From Desmodus rotundus (Eukaryota > Chordata > Mammalia > Chiroptera > Phyllostomidae): a DNA stretch of 64,000 nucleotides. The translations under genes were made by a program, and so were the position numbers. Positions within the stretch are counted from its first letter, which is position 1, and each line of letters starts with the position of its first letter. This document shows, in pieces, positions 34,796 to 47,608 of this stretch. The DNA is taken from positions 150,016,583-150,080,582 of the forward strand of contig NC_071390.1 of the NCBI RefSeq assembly GCF_022682495.2. Reading direction: 5' to 3'. Below the pieces are notes generated by a model. That model saw only the letters and a program-made list of their open reading frames with translations, had not been told where the DNA came from and made no database searches.

Positions 34796-35459
34796 AAGTA
34801 GTTGAGTTGGATTAGTTGAATCCCCATATCATCAGAAGTAAATACTATGAAGTTTAATCAGTATATGGTTATATAACTTCACTGTTTAACAATATATGTA
34901 ATCATCTATTAATACTTGAAAATATAATCTTATGATATTAATAAACCCAATGCTAGTATATTATATTTAGAACTGTGTATAGTGATGAGGTTTATGATAG
35001 TGTGAATATAATACATGATTTAAATAATTTAAGTCTTTGATTTCACTAGTTTATGAATGAGATTGTACTTTCACAGAGCCAGATGAACTCAAACGTTTGA
35101 GAATTTGTTCACACAGTTAAAATTTTTAAGCTTGTTCTGAGACTAATATAAATATGTCCTTAACTCCAGGGGTTCTGTATACTTTGGGTAAACATAATGT
35201 ACTTTCAGTTCCAGCCTTTCCTCCTTGAGCTACATTGATATTCAAATTAAGGCAGCCAAGTTTATTGAAAGCATGATTTTTATGCATTAAAATGATTAAT
35301 TCTGTAGTTGTAGCATCATCTCCTACAATAGCTAAGCAGCTGATTCCATTGAGCTCATAGTTCAGCATTAGGAAATAAGGGCTGGTACCACCTGTAAAAC
35401 CGAAGATAAAATTTTGTGAGTCTCTGGAATTGTGCAGGTTGAATGTCTCAGAATCCAAA

Positions 35460-36240
35460 ATATCCACAACTGAATTCATAATCTTCCTCCAAATCAGCTT
35501 CAAATGTAGCCTTCCCATTCTCAGTTTATGGCAGATCTGGCATCCTGCTTGCTTAGATTAAAAAATATTTAACGCATCCTTTATGTCCCCTTTCTCTTCA
35601 CTGCATTCATCTGTCAAGAAATTAATCTGTTGGCTCCATCTTGAAAATATATTCAAAATCCAACCACATTTTACCATCTCCACTGCTGGTGTGAGTTGTC
35701 ATTGGCTATTTTGGCCCTCACACTTAATACTTTTCTTCTCCCTGCTTCTACTTTTCCTCAGTCTTTATAGTACATCTGCCACAGTGATCCTTTTAAAATA
35801 TAAATCAGATCATGTCTTCCCAAAGCTCCCCCTCTTCAGAGTTAAAGTTCCTTTTAGCTGCCTGGAAGAGCCTAACTGATCTGGCCCGTCATTACTCCTC
35901 TGACTTCTTTTCTGCTATCCCATCATTTGTTCACCAAACTGTAGCCACACTAGCCTTCTTTCTATTCCCCGAATTATTCCAGGCACACTTCTAGCTTCGG
36001 GGTTTTGCACTGGCTGGTTGTACTTTCTGGAATATTCCCACCAGATATCCAGATGGCTAGCTTTTTCACCTACTACAGATCTTTCACAATTACCATATTT
36101 TGCCATGTATAATGCACACTTCTTTTTTTGTCCAAATTTGTGAGGGAAAAATAAGGATGCACATTATACATGGGAATTAGTAAGAAAACATGGGTGCACA
36201 TTATACCCGGCAAATTACGGTATCGTTCTTAATGAGTCCT
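35460..36240 (-). repeat. L2 LINE fragment, interrupted by a palindromic MITE
   Basis: 'ttaaaatataaatcagatca', 'gaagagcctaactgatctgg' and 'gggttttgcactggctgg' follow L2 antisense order; 'tacccttctcgctatttaaa' continues it after the MITE at 36092-36222. The 130-codon frame at 35126-35518 begins inside this L2. Confidence 0.6.
36092..36222. mobile_element. Palindromic non-autonomous DNA transposon, about 130 bp
   Basis: The left end 'ccatattttgccatgtataa' + 'tgcacac' and the reverse complement of the right end, 'ccgtaatttgccgggtataa' + 'tgtgcac', pair along about 27 bases with few mismatches, with a short centre. Exact ends and target duplication are unclear, so the superfamily is not assigned. 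Confidence 0.65.
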
Positions 36241-36242
36241 AC

Positions 36243-37095
36243 CCTTCTCGCTATTTAAAATTAAAATTCATTTACCTACTCCTTATTCTGTGCTAACTTT
36301 TTTTCATAGTGCTTCCTCTGTCAGCACGTGAGATGTGCCAGACTTGATAGAGGGCTCAAACTTTTGAGAACCTTTTCTTGCAAAGAGAAAAACGGATACT
36401 TTTTTTGACAAGAATAAAGTTTAAAATTTTTTCTCCTGTGTTATAGCAGTTGTCCTACCTATAAAATGTGAACCCAGCGAACCCTTGCTAATTTTTTTTT
36501 TCTTAAAAACTTCGGGATGGTACTTGGCCCCTGGGTCATATAAGACCCTGAGAGGCCAGTTGTCTTCTCTGAGGCACATAAAACCAGAAGGGAGTTTTGC
36601 TTTCCTAAGATAACGGACTTAGTTGATACTGAACCAGGATTGGAAATCGGGCATTCTGTTTCCCCCTTGTGCTGCCCTTCCATCTGTACCTCAGTAACTG
36701 CCTTGTGCTTTTTAACCTTTGACTCAGCTGCCTGGATTCCTGACCCAAAGTGCTTGCCCGTATGAGCCACAAACTCTTTAATATTGCCTGGCTTTTCTGA
36801 ACCCAGCACCTCTTTGTGTACTTGTTTCCTTAATACCACCCCCTTGAAGAGTTTGGCAGAGAGTTGGAAAACTCTTGCCAGTTATCATTAACCGATTTGA
36901 TCGTTGGCTGTTATATTTGCTAAGCTGTTTGAAGATGGTATTTATGAAGTCATTGAAATCTAGACTTTCTCTAATTTGCCAAGTTATCCATATTGGATAT
37001 TAATTGATAATATTGCCCACTTTATTAGAAGGATAATAACCATAATAAAAACACAGCAAACATTTATGTTGTTTTATAATAATAAAAGCAGTTAC
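36243..37095. other. Intron 1, nothing firmly recognised
   Basis: Includes a 126-codon minus-strand open frame (36459-36839) without a family I recognise. Confidence 0.35.
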
Positions 37096-37099
37096 AACA

Positions 37100-37285
37100 T
37101 ACAGGGTTTATACCATGCACTGAGGGTGTTTTATGTATATCAGCTCATTTAATGAGTTGTGCCAATTATCCCTGGTGTATAAATGGGGAAACTGAGGCTC
37201 AGAAAAGCTAACTGACTTGCTCAAAGTGACATGTCTAGTAGATGGCAGTGACAAGATTACATTCCAGGAAGTCTAGCTCCAGAAT
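37100..37285 (+). repeat. MIR-type SINE
   Basis: 'tttataccatgcactgaggg', 'aatggggaaactgaggctc' and 'aactgacttgctcaaagtg' in MIR order. Confidence 0.75.
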
Positions 37286-37599
37286 ATCGTTGCTTAATTG
37301 CTTCTTTTGAAAATACAAGAACCAAAAGCAGCAAACTTATGTGCTCTTTTTCATTCATCAACACAAAAATCCTTTGTATTTTGGGATTTTAGGTACAAAT
37401 GTGAAAGGTCAAAAACATTTTTTTCTAGATCCATATGGGAATGTTAACATTTGTTATGTATTAGTTTTAATTTTATAATTTGTTTGATGGAAAAATTTTT
37501 CTCTTCATTTCTCAAATATTTTTTCAATTTATGAAGTTTCTAGTTCAAGAAGATAAACATTTCCTATGCTTACAGAGAAAGTTGTTAGAGGCATTGTTC

Positions 37600-37780
37600 T
37601 GTAGTAGAAATTACCCTGGGCTTGGACTCAAACGGAGTAAGGCCGTAGCCTTGATTGACCCTGCATGTGCATTAGCTTTGAGACCCACGTTACCTGCCTC
37701 TTACGCATCAGTTTCTTCATCTGTAAAACGAAATGTTTGGACCAAAGACCTTTGTAGCTCTCAGATTTGGAGATTCTAAT
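37600..37780 (-). repeat. MIR-type SINE
   Basis: 'attaccctgggcttggactc', 'cagtttcttcatctgtaaaa' in antisense MIR order. Confidence 0.6.
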
Positions 37781-37816
37781 GTTGTGGGATTAGAATTTTT
37801 TCCTCTTTAATTTTCT

Positions 37817-38022
37817 TTTAGAAAATATTTCATTTATTAATTTTTAGAGCAGGGGGAGGGAGAGAAACATCGATGTGAGAAACATAAATTGGTTGCTCCT
37901 TTTGTGCACCTCAACCTGGTACTGAACCCTCAACCCAGGCATATGCCCTGACTGGGCATTGAACCCGAGACCTTTTGCTTGCGGGACGACACCCAGCCAA
38001 CTGAGCCACACCGGTCAGGGCT
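37817..38022 (-). mobile_element. Ves-type tRNA-derived SINE
   Basis: 'catttattaatttttagagc', 'gagaaacatcgatgtgag', 'ccctgactgggcattgaac', 'cacaccggtcagggc'. Imperfect flanking repeats of TTTTC(C)TCTTTA type. Confidence 0.9.
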
Positions 38023-38324
38023 TTTCTCTTTAGTTTCTAAATTCTTTATATTATACGTAATATATATTTAAACAAACTTCAAAAATCCTTAAAAGTACTC
38101 TCAGATATACTCTAAAACTAGTAGAATTATCTTGAAACCTAGACATGTTAACATTGCCGGTTATTATTTCCTTTATCTCACCTATAAATTATTCCTATAA
38201 TTTCCTTGATCTGACCTACAAATAAAAAGAAAACCCCTTTAATTATCTGTTTTTTTTCTTCAGGCTTAATCTTTTTCCTAATTATAATGAAGTACATAAA
38301 GATTATTTAAAAATTTGGAAGTAG

Positions 38325-38541
38325 CTCTGGCTGGTGTGGCTCAGTGGATTGAGTGCCAACCTGCGAACCAGAAGGTCTTAGGTTTGATTCCTGGTCAGGG
38401 CACATGCCTGGGTTGCAGGCCAGGTCCTCAGTGGGGGTGTGTGAGAGGCAGCTGATCGATGCACTCTCACACATCGATGATCCTCTCCCTCTTTCTCCTT
38501 TCGGTCTCCTCTCTCTAAAAATAAATAAATAAAATCTTTAA
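38325..38541 (+). mobile_element. Ves-type tRNA-derived SINE with 16-bp target duplication
   Basis: 'ctctggctggtgtggctcag' to 'aataaataaataaaatcttt'. Flanked by AAAAATTTGGAAGTAG at 38309-38324 and 38542-38557, a perfect match, so the insertion is fairly young. Confidence 0.95.
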
Positions 38542-38559
38542 AAAAATTTGGAAGTAGTA

Positions 38560-40440
38560 CTTTCCAGTGAAGCAGAAAATAAACCATCTGTAATCACCAA
38601 GAGGCAATGGTCATTTAATATTTTTATTCCTAGTCCTTATTAAAATTTTTTTCTAGAAATCTTTAGTTTACAATAGTAAGATATGTAATTGTAAGATATA
38701 GTAAGATATGTTATTGTAGAAATTTTAGAAAATATGAAAATGTAAAGAATGAGGTATCACCCATATGTGTATTGGCTAGGGTTAACAATTTGATGGATTA
38801 ACTTTTTGGTTTTTTTTCTGTGTATGTAAATATTTTTATTAAAATGATCGAGAATATACTTACACAGTGTTTTATATTCTACCCTTTTCATTTATCATAT
38901 TGGGAATATATGCCCATATCATTATGGGTTCTTAAAAAGTGTTATATATTAGGCTCTATTAGATTTCAAACAACAGAACCACCAGTGGAGCCTTAAGCAG
39001 TGGAAATTTATTGTAACAATGTGTGGATACTAAGGAAGACAGGAAGCTTTGCCATTGTACAGCTGGCTTCAAGGAGACTGATGATGAACTTACTCAGTCA
39101 TTTTTCTCAGCAGTATGTGTCCTTTGCCCCCTGGTCTAGTAGCTTGTCACAGTGACTTACCTACTTTTAGTTATAGCTGCTGCTGTTGCAATGTGAACCG
39201 GCGGACTGCTTTTTCCCTCTACCTCATAGTTTCTGCCTATTATTGGCTTCAACTTAGTCTTGATTGCTACTTATTTATAGCTTTATTGTATCTTGGCTTC
39301 AGCTAAACTTCATGTAAGCATCTGCGGTCTTTTATTTTATACTTCAAGAGGAGTATCAGGTAGAATTAATGTCCAAGTTGGGTAGGGCTTTTGGCCCCTG
39401 CCATGCCATATGCTGCTGTTCTTCAAGCAGAAGCCCATTTGTGTTCTAATTTGCCAGAGCACAGGGAGCTGGTAGTTGGGCACTCAGAGTAACAGATTAT
39501 TCTATACTACACATTGTTTTGAGCTGTGTAGTATCCTTTTAGATTGATGTATTGTGATTAATTTAATACAAGTGCAGGACATTTTAAAACTTTCAGTGTT
39601 AAAAATAGTATCGAAACCTAGCAGCAAAGAAAATAATCACAGAGCAAACCACGTTGAAATAGTCAAGATTCTTGCAGGTCGGGGTTTAAAGGGCAAAATT
39701 CACCATGAGCTCCAAATATATTTTAATTTAAAATAACAATGCTGTAGTGAATTCTAAGAGACATTAATATATGAGGCATACAAGGAACACAGAAGAAATA
39801 AAAATGGAAGTAAAAAAGGACTGGGCTTGAACTATAGAAAAGGTTGAAATGCATTCAGGAAAACTATTGATCGGTGAATCTAAAACTCTCTGTTTACTTA
39901 TGATAAAATACCTAGTTAATACCAAATAAAAGATTCAAATAGGAAAAAATTATGATAATGTGTATTATAAAAATGCATTTAAAGTATTTACTTAGCAACT
40001 ATTTACATCTGCTGAAACAAGATCCCATTTTAAGAAACAACAAATGAAACGAAATATCTTAATGCTCTCTTGCCAGAATTGCACTGCAGAATACTTAGTT
40101 CTTCATTAACATATCTGTGCCACTATAATTATTTTCTGTGGATGCATTTCTAGAAGTAAAATTACCAAAGGGTATGAATATTTTTTTAAAGACTACATGT
40201 CCTTGAATATTATTTTGTAAGCTTTTTTCCTTTACAGTTAAGATAATGGTATATGTACTCTTCTGTATTATTTGTTACTTAACAATATATTATATATACT
40301 TTCCATGTTGTTTGCAAATTTCATTTTTAATAATTGTATAATATTCCGTTATACTGAGATACTGTAATTTACTTAATAGTCACATAATGTCATTTTATTT
40401 CTGTATCATTTGGGAGAACTTGTTTATGCATATTTTTTAT
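38560..40440. other. Intron 1, nothing firmly recognised
   Basis: AT-rich. An LTR-like or other repeat may lie around 38940-39450 but I cannot assign it. No exon. Confidence 0.35.
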
Positions 40441-40454
40441 TTACATTTGAGATT

Positions 40455-40654
40455 TTTAAAAAATATTTATTTTTAGAGAGGGGAAGGGAGGGAGAAAGAG
40501 AGGGAGAGAAACATCAATGTGTGGTTGCCTCCAGAACCACCACGCCCCAGGGACCAGTCCGCAACCCAGGCGTGTTCCCTAGACTGGGAATCAAACCGGT
40601 GACCCTTCAGTTTGCAGGCCAGTTCTCAGTCCCCTGAGCCACAGCAGCCAGGGC
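40455..40654 (-). mobile_element. Ves-type tRNA-derived SINE
   Basis: 'atttatttttagagagggg' through 'cagcagccagggc'. Flanked by ACATTTGAGATT at 40443-40454 and 40655-40666. Confidence 0.93.
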
Positions 40655-40666
40655 ACATTTGAGATT

Positions 40667-42660
40667 ATTTTTAGGCTAGATTTCCAAAAGGAAATTACCG
40701 AGAAGGTATAAATATTGTTAATGTCAAATTGATTTTTGGAATAGTTGTAATAATTTATGGTTTCACTGACAGTACATAATATTTTCCATCTTAAGATTTT
40801 CTTATCAACATAAAATATTTGTTTTATTTTACTTATTAGTCTTTGTAGATAACTGAATTACAATGTCACCCACCTCAAATCATACCTTTTGGAATTAAGT
40901 GCTACTTCCAGTCTTGTGTATTAATAAAGTTAGGCTATTAGGTTTGAGGGGAGTTCACCTTCCTGCTCCGCTGCTCTTCTTTCAAGCATATCAAATCATC
41001 ATTTATAAGATGAAACTTGGCCTTTCCACTACTGTCCAGGGCTAATTGTACTTCGGCTTAGAAAAATGTAAATTATTTTTACCCGATTTTAAAACTAAAC
41101 TTAAAGGTTCATAGTGTATAAAAAGAGTACCTTATGATGCTCTCAAGTTAAGCTGAAACATACCGTGTATCTCATTTTCATTGCTAACAAACCCCACCTC
41201 CTGCTAAACTTAAGAAAAAGAAAAAAACCCTCCCAAAGGGAACTAAGTAGTATCAGAACTAAGTAACTAATATCACATTAAAATGATTAAAGGTAACATT
41301 TTATAGTTAATACTAACAAACATGAAATGTGGTTTTTCTCATCCACTTAATAAAATAAGATGGTCTTATAAAAATTTATCTGACAGTATTGCTTTGGTTG
41401 ACCTAGAATTTTTTTTAAAAGGCTTTATCAGAACTGAAAGACATACAGCAAAGGAACTTTTTGCTGTTTATAAGTCATTCACCACTCTGATACTTAAGCT
41501 CTCTGCTAGGAAAAAGCATGGTATATGGAGGTGAACACGCTGAAAAGAACTGTTTTCCATTGTTGAGAGCAGTCTCATCAGTAAAGAAATGTTGATTAAA
41601 GCCTGGATTGTAGTAGTTTGAATAATGAATGGGAGATGAGATTAAAGATAGTGAATGTAGAAGACTCTTTCAAGACATTGGATGAGGAAGGAAAAGAGAT
41701 GGATACCATCATATATTTGAGGGAAAAGAAAATAGGTGTTCAGATTCTCAGGCTTGGCAGACTTATGCAGGTTTGTAGGCTATGTTAAGGAGCCAGAAGA
41801 GAGGGAGAGTACAGTGGATTGCAGAGGAAACTGGAGGATTTGCCACCAGGAGTAACTGGCTAGCTTTGGAAAGCTTGCCTTCATTGAGAAAGATGGTAAA
41901 GGTACTGAAGACATAGGTAAATCTAAAAATGAAAGTGAGAAAAGGCCAAGAGGTTTATATTCAATGTTTTATTTCCTCCCTCCGGTTGTAATGAAAGACT
42001 ATAGTTATCTGCAGAAAATGTGGGTTGTGAGAGTAAGGTCGAACACATAAAGGTGCAACAACTGTGGAGTATGGAAATGGAGCTGACTAGGAATGAGAAA
42101 AGACTGTTATAATGTCAATCTAACTGAGGTTAGATAATATATTTAGAATAGTTAGGTGATTTTTCTCTTGTAACTCCAGGCAGTGGGCATTGAAGAAAGT
42201 AAACATTTCAATTGAATTGGACTAACAAGAGACACTCCAGAGATACAGAAAACAAAGGTTGTGTGTTGGAGTATGGTCAAAATGATTGACTGTGAGTTCT
42301 GGCGGATAGGAAGGAAGAGTGTCTTAGGGAGCTGATGCAGAGTGGAAAAGCAAGGAGTAGTGGTAAGTGGTAGGAAACAACCAGAGGTGAAAAAACAAAA
42401 TTTGGTAAGGGTAGGAGATATGGTTGATGGTAGTGGAAAGAGGGGAATTTTACAGTTTAGAATCTTAGAGGTGGTACAGTTCCAGGTGATGACAGTATCC
42501 CGACTATTTCATGTGGATGGATTGTTGAATTAAATAGAGGTGTATTTCCTCAGAATAGATGAGGTAAAGTGATCACTTAGGTTCTGGAGCTGAATATTGA
42601 ACTAACTGGGATGAAGACAAGTCATGGTAGAGAGAAAAACTGACATGTCTGTCTTTAGAG
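40667..42660. other. Intron 1, old repeat-like sequence, no gene
   Basis: 41560-42540 is AG-rich and could be an old L2-type relic, but is too diverged for a call. No exon recognised. Confidence 0.35.
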
Positions 42661-42662
42661 AG

Positions 42663-43186
42663 TGTGAAAGTGTGCAGAAAAGAGTTAACAGCAGGCTTGA
42701 GATGTCTATTCTTAGAAAGGCTTGCTTGCAGTGTTGGCTGTTGGCTGGTGTCTGGGAACTTGGAATTTGGGAGGGTTCTCAGTATTCCCAGAATTGATAA
42801 GAATGACTCTCTGTGCCTAAACTGTACAAGGTGGTTTATGCTGAACACTGCTTTCCCTCTGGGGGTCTGGGATTTTGGTACATGCTAAGTAGAGGGCGCC
42901 TGTGTGACCAAAGCCTTGGGCACTGAATAATGAACTTTCTGGGTAGACAGCATTGTATATGTGTTGTTAAAACTAATTACTGGAGAAATTAAGTCACATT
43001 TTGTGTGTCTTCACTGAGAAGAGACCCTTGAAAGCTTGCTTCCCCTCTGGACTTTGCCCCATGTGTCTTTTTCTTTTGCTCCTTTTGCTTTAATAAAGCT
43101 GGCGGTGAGTAAAACTGTATGCTAAATCCTGTAAGTCCTCCTAGGCAGTCATCGAACCTGAGGTTGGTTTCGTGGGCCCCCAACAC
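42663..43186 (+). mobile_element. Solo LTR of an endogenous retrovirus (about 524 bp)
   Basis: Begins TGTGAAAGTG and ends CCCCAACACA. Near the 3' side are a 'tgctttaataaagctgg' polyadenylation signal and the U5-like 'aatcctgtaagtcctcctag ... catcgaacctgaggttggt'. Flanked by short GAGAG, which is too simple to prove a target duplication. No internal genes or primer-binding site follow, so it is an LTR left by recombination. The left boundary is less certain than the right; an LTR start at 42812 is possible. Confidence 0.6.
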
Positions 43187-43329
43187 AGAGAGAGTGACCT
43201 GGAAGGCTAAAAATAACAGTTGGGACTTGGAAAAATGTGGTGTAATCAGAATTCACGGGCATTAGAGGAAGAGAGAACAGTGGTGTGGAAGGCTGCAATG
43301 AGGAATTAGTGAAATTAAACATTTTTTTC

Positions 43330-43870
43330 AGTGGAAATTGATTAATTCAGCAAATATTTACTGAGTATGTCTGGCAGTGTGCCAGATATTTGAGGCATAA
43401 AGATAATTATGATATTATACCTACCCACAAACAAGTCATTGTTTATCAGGGTAGGAAGTTAGACTTGTTAACATAATTATAATAAGATGTGATAAAGACT
43501 GTACGAGAGTGAATATAATCAAGTATTGTGGGAACATGGGAGATGGAGTCTGGAAGCTGGACTCCATGGAATGAGCTATAATTGAGAATGTATAAGGAAA
43601 GAGTGTCATTTCAACATATGTTTTGGCTAAAGTGAAAAAAAAATTTGAGAGATTTTTAAAGAAGGTATCTAGGTAGCAGATAAACAGATGAAGGGGTCTA
43701 AAGTTAAACGCTAAAAGGAGGTGGGGAGGGGAAGGATCTGTTAGGAAAGGGGGATTCTGCATTGGGTGAAGATGAGAGTGCAGGGCAGCAGATTAGAGTG
43801 GTTTAGGCCTTGGGTTATGGGTGTGGATTGTTGGAATGAGGAGGCAGGGAACTGTCAATGGGTAGGAGGA
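43330..43870. repeat. L2-like LINE relic
   Basis: 'ttcagcaaatatttactgag' then AG-rich text such as 'aggcagggaactgtcaatgg'. Tentative. Confidence 0.4.
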
Positions 43871-43959
43871 TATGAGTAAAACAAGCCTACTTGCAAGATG
43901 CCGCTTAGATTTAGGTGTAAAGTTACAGTTCCTCTGCGGAGCTCTACCAGGTACATTCA

Positions 43960-44085
43960 CTTACTTTTCTTTTAATTGCACTTTTTCCATTACTATTTAT
44001 CCCCCAATGCTCCCCTGCAGTCACCACACTGTTGTCCATGTCCATGAGTCCTTTTTCCTTTTTGCCTGATCCTTCCCCCTGCGTG
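43960..44085 (-). mobile_element. L1 3' tail fragment, antisense
   Basis: 'gtcaccacactgttgtccatgtccatgagtcc' (44020-44051) matches the antisense L1 3' UTR word order used elsewhere in the window. Confidence 0.6.
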
Positions 44086-44089
44086 AACT

Positions 44090-47010
44090 TTCAGAATTAC
44101 CTCAAGTTATATGAAAGTAAAAATTCGCCTTGTACGTGCTTTCTTTAAAAAAGTTTTTTAAAGGTGATCTAAGACTTTTTTGTAGTAGCTTGTGATCATG
44201 AAGTGTTACATAGAAGGTGCTTAATAGTTAGGATGTGGAAGACTTCTCTTTTCTGCAAATACTAGTAGATTTGTAAACTTGTATTAATAATAGGTAAGAA
44301 CAAATAGGTTAAGTTTAATGTATTTTATCCTTTCGTCATGTTCGCCATTCTTTGAGAATAGTTTATGTATTTTATCAATTATGAAGCCATGAGTACTTTA
44401 ACCATGATTCAAGAAAAGCTCTTTTAGGTAATAGAAATAGATGTAGATATACCACACCTACATTTTCTTTTCTACCATGTAATGGATTGGCAATTAATAG
44501 ATACTGAATGATAAATAAAACAGTTGTCGGTAGCACTTTGCCAATCCAAACTTTCTTTTTTATCTCCCTCTTCTACTTCCCTTCCCCCACTTTCCCATGT
44601 ATTTTTCCTTCTTCCGCCTTTATTGGTTTTATATGCCAAGGATACCTACTATAATTCATAACCATTGCTTAGGTCCACCAGTAACACTCAAAGCTAGAAA
44701 AAATTATCTATTAAAATAATGTGCTTTGAGGTTAGTTTTTAAGGTGTAGGTGGTAGCTCAAATTAAATGAGCCATTTTTTATTTTGTTTATGTAGTGCTA
44801 GTTAACATTCAGCCTTATTTATTTATTTATGTATTTATAATGAAGTAAGGCTGTCATTTCAAGGAAAACAACTTACAGCATTTGTTGTCAGTAATATAAT
44901 TCCAGCTCTCAGAGGAAAATTAGAGTTTTAGAAAATTTGTATCTGCTACTGTGAGCTTGACAGCTTCCAAAACTTAAAAGACCTTTCTGATGAGACCAGT
45001 GATCATATTAATGAATGATTCCTTATCATAAAATGAAGTGTGTCAGCATTTGACCAATGTATGAAGTTACAAAGTCAGGTCTGGGTAAAATTCATTCAAA
45101 ATAAAGATGTGTCAATGAATTTTAATTTAGCAGAGTATTAAAAGTTCATTGGTAGAGTTTCAGTTTCTTCCTTGCAAAGAACCATCAGAGACTACCACTT
45201 GGCAAGTTTGGGTATAGTATCAAAGAAAAATAGAGACAATTTTTCAACTATATATTTGGCAAGGCCCAATTTTCTTCATAAATATCAACCAACAAGACCA
45301 TATCACAGATTGAATGTAGGAAGAGATGTGAGAATCCACCTGTGTTCCATTGTTAGACATTAAAAATATATATGAAAATGTAAAATACTTTTCTCACTAA
45401 AGTTGTTTGTTGAAAAATAGATGTTTTGCATAAAAATGTTGTGTTTGTTAGCATATAACGGGCTCATTTATGAATAAATTTTTAAATGTTTTGATGTCTT
45501 AGTTCTAATGTCTAATCTAAAATATCAATTAATGTAAGCCACATAAACTTAAGAGGTCTTTGAGGTCCTTAAGGATTTAAAAGAGTAGGAGGTCCTGACA
45601 CCCTGTGTTTAGACACCTCTGTAGCAGGGTGCTGTATTCCAACTGGAGATGGGGAAAGGGTGCCTGATCATCATTGCTCATTCTGCCTGTAGTCATGAAG
45701 TACTTCATTTGAATATTAAGTCTTTAGAGATTTTTAAAAGGGAAAGCAAAATTGCTGTTGGAGTTCACTCCTGTGGACTGGGCAGACTCCAAGGCCTTCA
45801 AGGCAGTCTTGTTGACCCTTCTTCCAGGTATTCTTGTGTAGCTGGTGGGGAACAAGCAGGGGGGAATGGAAACATCAGCACCAAACCAAGTTGCTGGAAA
45901 AGCTGAGCACTCCCATCTAGTGTAAATCATGTTACTGGTAATCTTTCCTGGGACATTATTTTGCGGGTGAGATGAAGGAAAAGGAAGAATTACTCTCTGT
46001 TCCTAAGATACAGTTTAACGAAATGTGTTACTGAGGAGGAACTGAGTGTCAAAAGAATGTCCTTGGAACTACCAGTTCTTTATTTGGAAAGTAACTGCTG
46101 GCCTGACTTAAAAGCTCTGCCTACGGGAACAATAGGTCAGTTAGCTTGTAGTGCTCCCTGGGCACAGCATCATCACTCAGCCGCTCAGCCAGTAAGGAAG
46201 TATCCCCGCTCTGAAAAGAAAGGAAATTAGGGTTTAAACTCATACTGGACTGCTCTTTTCACCTTAGCATATTACCAGCAAACATAGCTAGTTGATAAAA
46301 TAATTTAATCTGTTTTCAATATTTGCTCACTGGGGGTGTAAAGAAGACATTTCTCTCTGGGATACCTGGAGGTATCTGATTGTTGCTTTTCTAAAAAAAT
46401 TTAAAGTTGGAAGGAGATGGTTAATTGCAATAAAAAACCTGGTTGAAGTGGAAACTATTGATTGAAGGAGAAAACTCCATACCAAGGGAGATAACCGAAG
46501 AAAAGGAAATTTATAATTGAGATGGCTGAATACCCACACAGTTGTTGAATGTCATCTTCCCTAAGGGAAATGGATAAAAAGGAAACACATTATCTAAGCT
46601 ATCAGCAAGCAATTCACACCTCTTGTTCATGAGAAGACCTTTAAGGTTGGAGGTGAGTTTATCTGTAGGGGCTTCTTCAAGCAGAACCACATGCTCTGAG
46701 GCCCCCACATAGACAGAAAATAGATTTAGCTCAGTTTTTCTATCTTAGAAAGAGAATGGCATTAATGCCGGAATTACATTAAACAATAATGATTGCCAGT
46801 TTACAAGTGTGTTTAGTTTGAAAAGAACTTGGACTTGGACCTAGGTAGTTGTATCGTAATCTTTTCTGTAAATAGTACTCATTGTTTTTAAGGATAGATT
46901 GTTATGAAAGTACTTAGGACGATGATGAAATGGGCTCGGATGCCATCATCTACATGTAGGGAAGTCTACATCATGATAAAAACGACCACCTGACCCACGG
47001 AAGAGTTTTA
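44090..47010. other. Intron 1, nothing recognised
   Basis: No exon or assignable repeat in almost 3 kb. Confidence 0.35.
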
Positions 47011-47029
47011 TTTGACTTTTGCAGTGTTT

Positions 47030-47241
47030 AATTTTCTTAAATGTTTTATTTTTTTTACTTTTAGAGAGAGGAGAAAGGAGGGAGAAAAAAAGGGAGGGAA
47101 ACATCAATGTGTGGTTTCATCTCGAGTGCCCCCCACCAGGGACCTGGCCCACAACCCAGGCACGTGCCCTGACTGGGAATCAACCAGCAAACCTTTGGTT
47201 CTCAGGTCAGCACTCAGTTACTGAGCCACACCAGCCAGGGC
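47030..47241 (-). mobile_element. Ves-type tRNA-derived SINE with perfect 17-bp target duplication
   Basis: Flanked by TGACTTTTGCAGTGTTT at 47013-47029 and 47242-47258. Body from T-rich tail to 'caccagccagggc'. The clean target duplication suggests one of the youngest insertions here. Confidence 0.95.
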
Positions 47242-47497
47242 TGACTTTTGCAGTGTTTTAAAGATAGAAAATACTGCATAAAAATCTGGTTTTCCAGCTC
47301 CTCTTGGAAAAAGGAAATTACACAATCTGTCAAAAGGGGGTCTGCATTCTAGCTTGACAGTAATCAGCTGTATCTGGTGTCTCCAGGATCCAACAAAAAG
47401 TCATCATACTTAAGAATCTCAATTTTTATTTCCAGGGTGACCTGCTATTACCAATATGACTAAGTATGTTATTCTTTCCTAATAACTTATGTAAAGA

Positions 47498-47608
47498 CAA
47501 TGGGGGGTGGGGTGGAGGATTGAATGTGGGGGGAGGGGAGGACAGGGGAGAGTAATGAGGGAAGAAGGGGGACAACTGTATTTGAACAACAATAAAAAAA
47601 TTAGAAAA
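47498..47608 (+). mobile_element. Short L1 3' tail
   Basis: G-rich 3' UTR ('ggggtggggtggaggattg') and the end 'gacaactgtatttgaacaac' with A-rich tail. Confidence 0.75.

Noticed and set aside
35126..35518. 130-codon minus-strand frame in intron 1
   Set aside because: Its first ~20 codons are L2 sequence. The rest (35126-35460) has a somewhat protein-like composition, but I recognise no family and see no poly(A) or target duplication for a retrocopy. A protein search would settle it.
36459..36839. 126-codon minus-strand frame in intron 1
   Set aside because: No recognised family, no gene context, AT-rich intron; possibly an old repeat.
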